Source of the DNA: an uncultured Eubacteriales bacterium
GTDB taxonomy: Bacteria; Bacillota; Clostridia; Oscillospirales; CAG-272
DNA: 59,654 nucleotides
Reading direction: 5' to 3'
NCBI GenBank assembly: GCA_934489945.1
Contig: CAKSSY010000004.1
Location: 1 to 59,654 of the forward strand
Shown: one piece after another, positions 40,875 to 51,100 of the stretch
Position numbering within the stretch: position 1 is the first letter of the stretch
Layout of the letters: each line of letters begins with the position of its first letter
Translations under genes and position numbers: made by a program
The notes under the pieces: model-generated
What the model saw: the letters and a program-made list of their open reading frames with translations, nothing else
Told to the model about the DNA's origin: nothing
Database searches by the model: none

Positions 40875-42215
40875 ATGAATGAAGAATTCACCAAGAAACT
40901 CCCGTTTTCACTGATTGCGGAACAATCCCTTCTCGGTTCGGTTCTGATCGACCCGAATTGTTTAAAGGACATTGCCGATAGAATTACCGCCGAGGATTTC
41001 TACATTACCGAGCATACTCAGATTTATCTCGCCATGCACGAACTGTTCCTGATAAACAGCGAAATTGACGTGGTAACACTCATCGATATGCTTGTCCGCA
41101 AAGGCATCTACGACAAGTCGGGCGGCGAGGAATATCTGAAAACCCTTTGCGAAGTGGTTCCGAGTTCGCTCAATGTCAAAGATTATGCCAAGATTGTCAA
41201 GGAAAAAAGTGTTCTGCGTCAATTGATTGCCGCGTGCAGTGAGATCTCCGAAAGTGCTTACAGCGAACAGGAAGAAGTATCCCGTATTCTGGATGCCGCC
41301 GAGAATAAAATCTTTGCCATAGCCCAAGGACGTGACACCAAGAATTTTCGCCATATCCGCGAAGTCCTCATTGATGTTCACGGTCATTTGCGCGATCTTC
41401 AGGAACGTCCGGAAGAGGTTCAGGGAACCAAAACTGGCTTCTCCGGACTTGACAGAGTCCTCGTCGGTATGGGAAACAGCGACTTGATTCTCGTCGGTGC
41501 CCGCCCCGGTATGGGAAAAACCAGTTTCGTATTGAATATCGGCACCAATGTAGCAATTCAGACGAAAAAAACCGTCTGCATCTTTTCTCTCGAAATGTCC
41601 TGCGAACAGCTGGTTTCGCGTGTTCTTTCCAGTGAAGCCATGGTAGACAGCGTTCTGATGCGGAGCGGAAAGCTCGCGAAGGACGACTGGGACAAGCTGG
41701 CTTCCGTCTCCGCTAAACTCGCCGGAACCGACATTCTGATTGACGACACAACCGGCATCACCGTCACCGGTATGAAGGCAAAACTGCGCCGTGTCAAAAA
41801 CCTCGGATTGGTGATTATCGACTATTTGCAGCTTATGCAGAGTGACGGTCAAAACGATAACCGCGTGCAGGAAGTTTCGGAAATCTCCCGCTCGCTCAAA
41901 CTGATGGCAAAAGAACTCAATGTTCCGGTTATTTGTTGCGCTCAGTTGTCCCGTGGACCGGAATCCCGTACCGACAAAAAACCGATGTTGTCCGACCTTC
42001 GTGACTCGGGTGCCATTGAGCAGGATGCCGATGTCGTCATGTTCCTATACCGTGACGAATACTATAAAACCGACGGCAAATCGCAGGATGCCAGCATCGC
42101 CGAGGTCATTGTTCAGAAAAACCGTCACGGGTCCACCGAAACGGTAGAGATGGGTTGGATCGGACGCTATACCAAGTTTATGACCAAAGCGGAAGACCAC
42201 TTGCAGGAGCCATAA
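40875..42215 (+). CDS. dnaB: Replicative DNA helicase DnaB
   Basis: Hexameric 5'-3' replicative helicase (called DnaC in Bacillus). 446 residues. Seen: N-terminal primase-interacting domain (SLIAEQSLLGSVLIDPNCL...), then the RecA-like domain with Walker A GARPGMGKTSF, Walker B LVIIDYLQLM, and SEISRSLKLMAKELNVPVICCAQLSR. No intein. The next gene starts 3 bp after the stop. Confidence 0.97.
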   Translation: MNEEFTKKLPFSLIAEQSLLGSVLIDPNCLKDIADRITAEDFYITEHTQIYLAMHELFLINSEIDVVTLIDMLVRKGIYDKSGGEEYLKTLCEVVPSSLNVKDYAKIVKEKSVLRQLIAACSEISESAYSEQEEVSRILDAAENKIFAIAQGRDTKNFRHIREVLIDVHGHLRDLQERPEEVQGTKTGFSGLDRVLVGMGNSDLILVGARPGMGKTSFVLNIGTNVAIQTKKTVCIFSLEMSCEQLVSRVLSSEAMVDSVLMRSGKLAKDDWDKLASVSAKLAGTDILIDDTTGITVTGMKAKLRRVKNLGLVIIDYLQLMQSDGQNDNRVQEVSEISRSLKLMAKELNVPVICCAQLSRGPESRTDKKPMLSDLRDSGAIEQDADVVMFLYRDEYYKTDGKSQDASIAEVIVQKNRHGSTETVEMGWIGRYTKFMTKAEDHLQEP

Positions 42216-42218
42216 GCT

Positions 42219-44171
42219 ATGTCATCCTTTACAGAGCCTCATCTTCTCACGAATCTGCCGCCCCAGACCCCGATCCTGCTGGCACTCTCGGGCGGTGCCG
42301 ACTCCAGAGCACTGCTTTCTCTTTTGCTGGATTATGCCGCAAAGACGGGAGCACCGATCTCGGTTGCCCATGTCGATCACGGAATCCGGGGAGAAACCTC
42401 GGCAAGAGACCGGGAGTTCTGTCGTAGGCTTGCCGCGGATGCCGGCATTCCCTTTCACCTTTTGCAGAGCGATGTTCCAACACTTGCCGCTGCCAACCGG
42501 CTGGGGCTTGAGGAACAGGCACGTCGCGTGCGATATGCGTTTTTTGAAACCGTTATGAGGCAGGAACAGATTCCGATTCTCGCCACCGCCCATAACGCAA
42601 CCGACAACGCCGAAACCCTCCTTTTTCGTATGGCTCGCGGCACGGGACTTTCGGGACTTTGCGGCATTTTGCCGAGCCGTCCGATTCCGGGCGGTGTCCT
42701 GATCCGACCGCTTCTCAACATGACCAAAGAAGAAATTCTTGATTACTGCCGCGAACATTCCCTCACCTATGTAACCGACGAAACCAATGACGATATCGAT
42801 TATTCCCGTAATCGTATACGACACAAAGTTCTGCCGGAACTGACAGCAATCAATCCCGCCGCTGTCCGGCACATCGCTTCTCTCGCCCACATTCTCACGG
42901 AGGATGAGAACTGCCTCTCGCAGATTGCCGAACAATTCCTTAAAACTTCCCGGGAAAGCGGTAACGGCATTCCGATCAAGGAACTGACAAAACTTCCGCT
43001 TCCGATTGCCAACCGCGTCATTGCCGGATTTTGCCAAAACCCACCACTCAGTGCCTGTCATCGAAAGGCAGTTCTCGCCCTTTCCGAACGTGCCGTGCCC
43101 CATTCCTCGTTGAATTTGCCGGGCAAAAGAATCGTGCGTATCGAAAACGGAAGACTTCTTCTGGATCCCGCAGGCGGAAAAACATCCCCCGTGTCCTACA
43201 GAATCCCCGTTACAGTCGGCGCGACCCCGATTCCCGAAGCCGATATGCTTCTCGTGATTGACAGTGAAAATGAACCGTATGAAAAGTGGGATTCCGTTAA
43301 AAATATTTACAAAAAGTCAACAACAACCGAGATAAGTTTTGATAGAATATTATGTAGTCTTTTTGTCCGTCCGAGAGAACCCGGAGATGAAATTCTGTAC
43401 CGCGGAATTCATAAGAAGGTCAGAAAACTGCAAGGAGAGACAGGCGTCCCTCCTCATATGCGTTCTTCGCTTCCGCTTCTGTGCGATGACCGGGGGATCC
43501 TTTGGATTCCGTTTTCCGCGCTCCGCGACGGTGCGGCACAAGGTTTCCCGCGTATGCGCGTCACCTTGTTTTTCCATGAAAATCCTGACAACATTCAGAA
43601 AGGCTGTATTATGTCTGACATTGAAAAAGACGTTGAGGAGATACTCGTTGATGAAACCGCCCTGCGGGAAATTGCCGAGCGTCTCGCTGCTCAAATTACC
43701 GAGGATTATCGTAACTCTCCGCGAAAACTCCTCGTTCTCTCCATCCTCAAGGGTTCTATGCCCTTCACTGCCGACCTGATTCGCCGTATTCCGCTTCCGC
43801 TTGAGATTGATTTCATGAAGGTTTCGTCTTATGGAGCAGGCACGGTCTCCAGCGGACAGCTCAAAATCACGCTTGATCTTAATCGTGAAGACATCCGCGA
43901 TTTGGACATCCTCATCGTGGAAGACATTATCGACAGCGGCAATACGCTGTCCAAATTGAAAAAACACCTTGCCGCGAGGGGCGCATACAGTGTCAAGATC
44001 TGTACACTTCTCGATAAACCTTCCCGACGGGAGGTGCCACTGAATGCGGATTACTGCGGTGCGGAGATACCGGATAAATTCGTCATCGGATACGGCTTGG
44101 ATTATGATGAAAAATACCGGAATCTCCCTTACGTCGGTGTTCTGAAAAAAGAGGTCTATTCTCATAACTGA
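42219..44171 (+). CDS. tilS-hpt: Fusion of tRNA(Ile)-lysidine synthetase and hypoxanthine phosphoribosyltransferase
   Basis: A single 650-residue frame. Residues 1-464 are TilS, which converts C34 of tRNA-Ile(CAU) to lysidine: PP-loop LALSGGADS (24-29 SGGADS), VDHGIRGETS, ATAHNATDNAETLLFR, and C-terminal domains. Residues 465-650 are a hypoxanthine phosphoribosyltransferase for purine salvage: LLVLSILKGSMPFTADLIR, YGAGTVSSG and the PRPP loop VEDIIDSGNTL. Such fusions are known in Listeria and some Clostridia. An internal ATG (43611) preceded by GAAAGG could also yield a free Hpt. No stop codon separates the two domains. Confidence 0.93.
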   Translation: MSSFTEPHLLTNLPPQTPILLALSGGADSRALLSLLLDYAAKTGAPISVAHVDHGIRGETSARDREFCRRLAADAGIPFHLLQSDVPTLAAANRLGLEEQARRVRYAFFETVMRQEQIPILATAHNATDNAETLLFRMARGTGLSGLCGILPSRPIPGGVLIRPLLNMTKEEILDYCREHSLTYVTDETNDDIDYSRNRIRHKVLPELTAINPAAVRHIASLAHILTEDENCLSQIAEQFLKTSRESGNGIPIKELTKLPLPIANRVIAGFCQNPPLSACHRKAVLALSERAVPHSSLNLPGKRIVRIENGRLLLDPAGGKTSPVSYRIPVTVGATPIPEADMLLVIDSENEPYEKWDSVKNIYKKSTTTEISFDRILCSLFVRPREPGDEILYRGIHKKVRKLQGETGVPPHMRSSLPLLCDDRGILWIPFSALRDGAAQGFPRMRVTLFFHENPDNIQKGCIMSDIEKDVEEILVDETALREIAERLAAQITEDYRNSPRKLLVLSILKGSMPFTADLIRRIPLPLEIDFMKVSSYGAGTVSSGQLKITLDLNREDIRDLDILIVEDIIDSGNTLSKLKKHLAARGAYSVKICTLLDKPSRREVPLNADYCGAEIPDKFVIGYGLDYDEKYRNLPYVGVLKKEVYSHN

Positions 44172-44203
44172 AACACCGAAAATTCTGCCACAAGGAGGCT
44201 AAC

Positions 44204-46261
44204 ATGAAGGGCAACTTCAAGGTCATTCTTTTGTATATCGTCCTGATCCTCATTATCGTCATTTCGGTTTCGGCACTTTTCGGACCAACCAAGAGCGAGA
44301 AAAAACTGTATAACGATATTGTGGAATATTTTAAGACCGACTCGGTCATTTCCTTTACGGTCGATGAGGAAAATTATCTGACGATGAAGGTAGTCGATCC
44401 CGATTCGGCAACGTATGACCCCGAAACCGGCGTTGTAACCGCATATGATAAGGAAAAGACCAAGGACATCGGGTATCAGCTCCGTAGTCTTGATCTGTTC
44501 CATACCGACCTAGAATCCTATATTGCAAACAACCGGAATCTGACCGAATATGAATATGAGCCGGCAACCCGGCTCCCGTGGTGGGTCAGTTTCCTGCCGT
44601 ATGTCATTGTCATCGGAATCTTCATCGCACTTTGGGTATTTACGATGAATCAAACAATGGGCAAGGGCGGCAAACTCAATTCTTTCGGCAAAGCAAGAGT
44701 AAAAACCCCCACAAACGACAAGGAAAAGGTACTGTTTTCCGATGTTGCGGGTGCCGATGAGGAAAAAGAAGAACTGAGAGAAATTGTAGAGTTTCTGCGC
44801 GACCCGAATAAGTTCACCGCATTGGGTGCGAAAATTCCTCACGGTGTCCTTCTTGTAGGACCTCCCGGCACCGGTAAAACTTTGCTTGCCAAGGCAGTGG
44901 CAGGTGAGGCAGGGGTTCCGTTCTTCTCCATTTCGGGATCCGATTTTGTAGAGATGTATGTCGGCGTCGGTGCGTCGCGCGTACGTGACCTTTTTGATAA
45001 TGCCAGAAAATTTCCGGCGTCCATTATCTTCATTGATGAAATTGATGCAGTCGGACGGCACCGTGGTGCAGGTCTCGGCGGCGGACATGATGAACGTGAG
45101 CAGACTTTGAACCAGTTACTCGTTGAAATGGACGGATTTGGCTCCCATGAAGGGATCATCGTAATTGCCGCAACCAACCGCCCGGATATTCTTGACCCCG
45201 CGCTTCTCCGTCCGGGTCGTTTTGATCGTCGCGTCACGGTCAATTACCCCGACATCAAGGGACGCGAGGCAATTCTTCGTGTTCACGCACGCAAAAAGCC
45301 CATGGAACCCGGAGTTGACTTCCGTAGGGTCGCACAGACAACCGTCGGCTTTACCGGAGCAGATCTTGCTAACCTGCTGAACGAAGCGGCACTTCTCGCT
45401 GCCAAACGCCATAAGACACTGATCGGCATGGATGAGATCAATGATTCCTTTATGAAGATCATTCTCGGACCTCAGAAAAAGGCACACGTCCGTAATGAAC
45501 ACGATAATAAACTCACCGCTTATCATGAGGCGGGTCATGCGGTTTCGTCGTATTATTGTGAGCACACCGACCCGGTGAAAATGATTACTATTGTCCCGGC
45601 AGGAAATGCGGGAGGCGTTACCGTCAGCGTGCCGGTTGAGGATACCATGTGCCGTTCCCGTAAAGAAATGTTTGAATCCATCGTCCTATCCCTTGGCGGC
45701 AGAGTTGCCGAGGAACTTGTCATGGAAGACATCTCCACAGGTGCTTCCAGCGATATTCAAAAGGCAACCGCAACAGCACGTAATATGGTAACCCGTTACG
45801 GAATGAGCGAGAAACTCGGCACCGTGTTGTACGGTTCCGAACATTCAAGTGATGAAGTCTTTTTGGGACGTGACTTCAGTAGCGGGAAAGACTACTCCGA
45901 AAAGACGGCGGCTGAAATCGATGACGAAATTCGCGCTCTTATCGAAAAAGCATATAAGAAATGCCGTGAAATCCTCACCGCCCACCGGGACAAACTGGAA
46001 TTTGTCGCACAATATCTGCTGACGCGCGAAACAATGGACGGAGACCAGTTCAAGGCAGCAATGGAAGGCGATGTAACTCCGGAACAGCTTGACGAAATCA
46101 AAGAAGAGAAAAAACGTCGCAGTGCGGAAGAAAACCGTAAACGTGCCGAAGAGTTGAAAAAAGAGGCTGAAGAACCTCAGGATGAAGATGACAATAACGG
46201 CAACGACGGCAATGATGATGATAATCATAACGATACACCGAAAAATATCATAAGACACTGA
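44204..46261 (+). CDS. ftsH: ATP-dependent zinc metalloprotease FtsH
   Basis: Membrane AAA+ protease that degrades misfolded membrane proteins and some regulators. 685 residues. Seen: membrane segments at about 6-26 and 129-149 with an extracytoplasmic domain between, Walker A GPPGTGKT (219-226), Walker B IIFIDEIDA, second region of homology RPGRFDRRV, zinc site HEAGH (441-445) and a third ligand region downstream, then an unusual acidic Asp/Asn-rich tail (last about 25 residues). AAGGAGG site 6 bp before the ATG. Follows tilS-hpt as in Bacillus. Confidence 0.97.
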   Translation: MKGNFKVILLYIVLILIIVISVSALFGPTKSEKKLYNDIVEYFKTDSVISFTVDEENYLTMKVVDPDSATYDPETGVVTAYDKEKTKDIGYQLRSLDLFHTDLESYIANNRNLTEYEYEPATRLPWWVSFLPYVIVIGIFIALWVFTMNQTMGKGGKLNSFGKARVKTPTNDKEKVLFSDVAGADEEKEELREIVEFLRDPNKFTALGAKIPHGVLLVGPPGTGKTLLAKAVAGEAGVPFFSISGSDFVEMYVGVGASRVRDLFDNARKFPASIIFIDEIDAVGRHRGAGLGGGHDEREQTLNQLLVEMDGFGSHEGIIVIAATNRPDILDPALLRPGRFDRRVTVNYPDIKGREAILRVHARKKPMEPGVDFRRVAQTTVGFTGADLANLLNEAALLAAKRHKTLIGMDEINDSFMKIILGPQKKAHVRNEHDNKLTAYHEAGHAVSSYYCEHTDPVKMITIVPAGNAGGVTVSVPVEDTMCRSRKEMFESIVLSLGGRVAEELVMEDISTGASSDIQKATATARNMVTRYGMSEKLGTVLYGSEHSSDEVFLGRDFSSGKDYSEKTAAEIDDEIRALIEKAYKKCREILTAHRDKLEFVAQYLLTRETMDGDQFKAAMEGDVTPEQLDEIKEEKKRRSAEENRKRAEELKKEAEEPQDEDDNNGNDGNDDDNHNDTPKNIIRH

Positions 46262-46267
46262 TGATAA

Positions 46268-46309
46268 GGGGGCAGTCCGTAGTTTAACAACCGCGGACTG
46301 CCCCTCTTT
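46268..46309 (+). terminator. Terminator after ftsH
   Basis: GGGGCAGTCCG (46269-46279) pairs with CGGACTGCCCC (46294-46304), followed by a short T-rich stretch. Confidence 0.8.
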
Positions 46310-46327
46310 AGAAGAAAGGTAATCTCT

Positions 46328-47692
46328 ATGTCGGCGACACAAGAAAAAAGTTTTCTGAAACCGCTCTTTGCCCTTGCGGTTCCGTTCATGCTACAAAGCC
46401 TCATCACTTACGCCGTCGGACTTGCCGATAATGTGATGATCGGATCCCTCGGGGACAGTGCCGTTTCGGGAGTCTACATGGGAAATCAGATTCAGACCGT
46501 CCTTCAGATACTCTGTACGGGCATTGAGATGACGTTGTTGCTTCTGTGTTCTCAGTATTGGGGCAAAAAGGACACTTCCAGTATCCATAAAATCATCTCG
46601 GTCGGGGTACGCTTTTCCTTTGTTCTCGGACTGTTCTTCACCGTAATTTGCGCGACATTTCCGCGTCAGGTCATACGCCTTTTCACGCCGGAACCGGATG
46701 TGATCGCCGCAGGAACGGAATACCTCTCTGTCGTTAGCTTTTCGTTTTTCTTTTTCTTCCTGACACAGGTACTGATTGCCTCCATGCGAAGCGTGGAAAA
46801 CGCCCGTATCGGACTCGTCGTTTCGTTTTGCTCTCTCTGTATCGATGTCGGACTGAATTATTTGCTCATTTTCGGAAAGTTCGGATTTCCTCAATTGGGC
46901 GTGCGCGGAGCGGCAATAGCCACTTTAATTGCAAGAGTAACGGAAACCGCCATTATCGCAACCTATGTCCGATGGATTGACCGAAAACTGCATCTTCGGT
47001 TTTCCGAATTTCTGAAAATCGATAAACCAATTCTGCACGATTTTGTACGTTATGGACTTCCCATTGTTGCAGGACAACTTGTTTGGGGATGTAATCTGCT
47101 GGGAAACGGCATAATTCTCGGACATTTCCCCAAGGCAGTTATAACCGCCGCCAGTCTTGCCAATACCGTCAATTCCCTGATGTATGTAGCAATGAACGGC
47201 ATTTCTGCGGCTGTGGGAATTCTTGTCGGAAAGTCCGTCGGAGCGGGAGATGTGGAGAGAGTCCGTACATATGCCAAAAAGTCACAAATTCTCTTCGTTG
47301 TACTCGGACTTCTAACCTCTCTCTCATTTCGTCTGATCCGGGACCCTTTTCTCTCCCTTTACGACATTTCGGAAGAAGCTGTCTTTTACGGACGGCAATT
47401 TATCGGAATTCTCTGTTTTACCTGTATCGGAACGTGTTATCAGTGCGGCTCACTCAGTGGATTGGTAAAATCGGGCGGCGATGTTCGTTTTGTCTTTCAT
47501 AATGACACAATTTTTGTTTTTCTCGTGGTACTCCCGTCCGCGATTCTGGCAACCCTTCTCGGATGTGAACCATGGATCGTCTTTTTGTGTCTGAAATCCG
47601 ATCAAATTCTGAAATGTATCCCCGCCTTCTTCAAAATCCGCAAATTCGACTGGGTAAAAAACCTCACCGAAAAGAAAAGAACGGAGAATTAA
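46328..47692 (+). CDS. MATE-family efflux transporter
   Basis: Sodium- or proton-coupled multidrug or metabolite exporter of 454 residues. Seen: 12 hydrophobic segments in two homologous halves: ALAVPFMLQSLITYAVGLADNVMIGSLGD opens the N-half and FVRYGLPIVAGQLVWGCNLLGNGIILGHF opens the C-half, with the MATE-type LADNVMIG motif. AAAGG site before the ATG. Substrate cannot be told. It sits after the ftsH terminator, so it is probably a separate transcription unit. Confidence 0.93.
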   Translation: MSATQEKSFLKPLFALAVPFMLQSLITYAVGLADNVMIGSLGDSAVSGVYMGNQIQTVLQILCTGIEMTLLLLCSQYWGKKDTSSIHKIISVGVRFSFVLGLFFTVICATFPRQVIRLFTPEPDVIAAGTEYLSVVSFSFFFFFLTQVLIASMRSVENARIGLVVSFCSLCIDVGLNYLLIFGKFGFPQLGVRGAAIATLIARVTETAIIATYVRWIDRKLHLRFSEFLKIDKPILHDFVRYGLPIVAGQLVWGCNLLGNGIILGHFPKAVITAASLANTVNSLMYVAMNGISAAVGILVGKSVGAGDVERVRTYAKKSQILFVVLGLLTSLSFRLIRDPFLSLYDISEEAVFYGRQFIGILCFTCIGTCYQCGSLSGLVKSGGDVRFVFHNDTIFVFLVVLPSAILATLLGCEPWIVFLCLKSDQILKCIPAFFKIRKFDWVKNLTEKKRTEN

Positions 47693-47726
47693 AAGTCTTT
47701 CACATTCTTCATCTGCTTTATTGGCA

Positions 47727-47771
47727 AAAAAGCGTTCCTGCCGTGAATTGCCTACGGCAGGAACGCTTTTT
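47727..47771 (+). terminator. Bidirectional-looking terminator after the MATE gene
   Basis: An 18-bp perfect stem: A-run with GCGTTCCTGCCGT (47727-47744) pairs with ACGGCAGGAACGC and a T-run (47754-47771). Confidence 0.9.
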
Positions 47772-47795
47772 CTTTGTTTCCGAATCCCATAAAAA

Positions 47796-47998
47796 GACGG
47801 TGGGTGTAACAAACTCTTTTGAAAATTCTTAACACTGCCGTCAACATTGATCTTGACGACTTGACATCGCCATTTTGCCACAAAAAAATCCGAAAATCAA
47901 AAACCGACAACAAAAGCGACCATAATCGCTTCAAAAACATGGATTGTGATTCCGGTATGTTTTGGGGGCTGTTAAAAACGTTGGTTTTTAACAGCCCC
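47796..47998 (+). repeat. Palindrome-ended dispersed repeat, copy C
   Basis: The first palindrome is decayed (47796-47842); the second is an intact 15-bp-arm hairpin GGGGCTGTTAAAAAC/GTTTTTAACAGCCCC (47965-47979/47984-47998), nearly the same as in copy A. The interior aligns with copy B on the left and copy A on the right, which ties the three together. It lies between the convergent MATE gene and the small ORF at 48026, and with the MATE terminator fills this 333-bp gap. Apparent reading frames in it are not genes. Confidence 0.85.
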
Positions 47999-48025
47999 TT
48001 TTACGAAAGGAATCAATCCAATATT

Positions 48026-48157
48026 TTATTGATCTTGTTGCTCCTCAGGATCAATGGGAATTATCGGCAAATCAAAGGACGACGTTCTGATAATATCGGT
48101 TTCTCCAACAGATATCACCAATGCAACCGGTGCACAATACTGTTTTGTTTTTTTCAT
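48026..48157 (-). CDS. Small 43-residue ORF coupled to the giant surface protein gene
   Basis: Not a known family to me. Seen: start MKKTKQYCAPVALVISVGE, then a DIIRTSS motif and an acidic end (PIDPEEQQDQ). AAAGGAG lies 8 bp upstream of the ATG and overlaps the stop codon of the 1307-residue surface protein, so it is translationally coupled. There is no signal peptide and it is hydrophilic overall. Similar short ORFs (basic start, Ala-Pro, then DII/DVI..TSS) are, as far as I recall, frequent near surface proteins of Clostridia, but this is memory, not a search. Its role is unknown; a peptide precursor is one possibility. Confidence 0.65.
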   Translation of the reverse strand: MKKTKQYCAPVALVISVGETDIIRTSSFDLPIIPIDPEEQQDQ

Positions 48158-48170
48158 TTTCTTCTCTCCT

Positions 48171-51100
48171 TTATGCTACCGTTACGTCGCTCAAAGCACC
48201 ATACGAATTTACAGGATCCGTATAAACCCTAAGCTGTGCCGTATCCGAAAGTGATGAGCCCGTTGCATCATCAAAACCGAAATATACGCTTGCAAAGTGA
48301 TAGTAGTAGAACAACGCATCGCAAACATCTTTCAGTTCCTGTTTCACGGTTCCCTCTGCCATATTCTTCACAGTGTTGACATAAGTCATAGGACTGCAAC
48401 TGTAAGTAACAGTGCTTCCGCCGTTTTCGGTAATTTCAAGAGCAATCCGGTCACCGAGTTTCGCGGTACCGATATGAGCAACCTCAACATAGAAACCGTT
48501 GGAATCCTTCTGAATTTCATATTCGGTTTCCCCGACTTTGCAAGTGAAATCGCTCGGTGTCTTTTCATTTGTAAGATTCAGATAGAAACGAAGCGAAATC
48601 TCACCATCCAAAATCAACGATGCGCCTCTGAAGACAGCATTGTTGGGAGTGCCGGAACGCGTTGCCTTAACGTTGTCAGCGGTGAAGGAATAGGACTTGC
48701 CGGCAACCATATCGTTTTCTGTTCCCTTAATGTCCGCATTGGCAAGATTGTCGGTATTGTAACCGAAGAACGTCTGAGCATAACCACCGAAGTTAAGAAG
48801 AGCATACAGAACATTCTTCAGAGACTCGTTGTCACCGTTCAACGCAATAACACCATCAATATACTGCTTTGCAGAATAAGTAATCGACTTGAGAGGCTCC
48901 GATTCATTCCCCTCCGTATAGATGCTGATAACAATATCATCCGTCAACTGCGGCATCGGCAATATAACCGGAATCACAGTTGTACCTGTTTTGCTTGCTG
49001 TCGTGTCAGTATCCGCCGACTGCACAGCAAATGCGGAAAGAGGTTTGACAATTGCGGTGCCGCTACCGATCTTAACACTGACAAACGTCTTTTCAGAATC
49101 TGCCATTGCAGCACTTACCAAAATTTTCAATACCAACTTATCCTGGTCAAGGTTTCCGCCTGCACTAAGATCACCGATTGTTTGAGTTGTGGTGGAGCAG
49201 AAGAAATACTTCGCTGCCAATGTGCCGTCGTTTGCCGTATTCAATGCGACATCACCGGTTCCGGCATTGGGCGTGCTGACAATGTAACTCGGCCATTTAG
49301 CACCATAACCACGACGGACACCATCGCTGATACCCGTATAGGGCATACCGGTTTCGGGATTGATTGCAACCATGAAACCGACACCGGAGTCAAGCCAAAG
49401 TTCGCTTCCGGACTCCAAATCACCGTTAATCAGGATTCTCTTGTATCCGTTATTTGCAGAACCACCGCCCGGAACACAGTTTGCCGCGCTGAGTTCATAA
49501 GTTCCGTCGTCGTTACATTTCGATACTGCATAGTTTTTCCGCAAAGTGACATGACCTTCAAAAGCCATCAGTCCACTTCCATTATTACGAATCGCAGAAG
49601 TTCCATTGCCTGCTTTGAAAGTAGTATCTGAAGCAGAGGTAATACCAAAGGAGATATTATCCATAATCACAGTCGTTCCCTTGAAGTACACATAGGCATT
49701 TGCGGGGATAATTGCCGTCGAATTCACTTCGCCGGTGGTATAAACTCTCTGACCGGTCAAAGTGCAATTTTCCAATGTAATCTTTGTGTTGCCGCCGGGC
49801 AGATTTACCAGTTTCGTATCCGTAGAACCGATTGCTCCTTCCCACTTTCCGGCAGTAACACCGCCGCCATGGAGAACCAGATTCTTAAGTTCAAGACCGC
49901 TTGCCTCCTTTGTAACATTCAGCAAATGACCCGTGTTGGATGTAGTCTGTGTAATCTTATGGTTCTGTCCGTCGATCACAAGCGGCTTGTCAATGTCAAT
50001 CTGCACTTTCGTTTCAATGTCCTTAAGAAGTACAATGGTATCGTTCGCATTTGCCGCCCAAATCAATCCAGCCAAAGATCCGGTATCCCCTGTTGTCATA
50101 TTCTGTGCTTCATCTTTGTCACCCTGAACAAGCCAAGTAAGGGGGTAATAACCGTTTGTAGCTGTAGTGCCAACCCAAACAGAGCAATCCTCATTCACAA
50201 CGTTTTTGAAGATTGCGCCATCATTCAAAGTGTCGCCTTCTTTGAGATTAGCAAACGCAACTTCTTTTGCGGTATAAGCATCATCTTTAGAAATTGCCAC
50301 TTCGCCTGTAAAGCTGCCATCAAGATACAACTGCTCGGCACTCCGCACACGGATATCGGAACGGGTACGGGAAGTGACGTTCGTACCGTCAAATGTCATA
50401 GTGTAGTTGTTTTCAAAATGGCAATCACCGGACAAATAAAATTTACCGGCACCGGTATTAGAACTTGTTTCAACAAGTCCATATCCTTTGCTATAACAGT
50501 TTTGAATCGTGACCGCATTCAAAAACGCCTTTCCGGAAACCATAAGAAACACGGCACCACCTAAAGGACCGCTTCCGGACTGGAATATGTTCCGAATTGT
50601 AACACCGTTCAGTTCAAGGAACCCGTTTGTCATATGAACAGCAGCTCCCTGATTTCCGGTGAAATACTGATGAGTGGGAGTCAGCGTTCCGTCTGTCTCT
50701 TCAACAACGCAATCGCCATCCAGCACCAAATCGTTCACGACCACGTAAGACTTGTTTGATCCATTATAGTTGAAACGAAGCATCGGTGCGGCATCAGAGG
50801 CACTACGTGTAAAGGTATAGCCATTTCCGTAAATTGTATAGCAAGCTCCGGTCGGATCGGTATGACTGGATCTGGAAAAATCCGCACAAATCAAAATCGT
50901 CGAGAGTGCGGCAGCCGCTTTCAACTGCTCTTCTGTCGGATTTTCAATCAGATTTCCGGACTCGTCGCGAGGTGCGGTTTTAGCATTCGTCATAACAGCG
51001 ATTGCACCCGCAAGCGTACCGCTTGCCCACGCTCTGTTGACAGAGCCGTCCGTATTGTAAGCAGCATGGTAAGCAACCGGATTCGTATGAAGCGTCCCGT

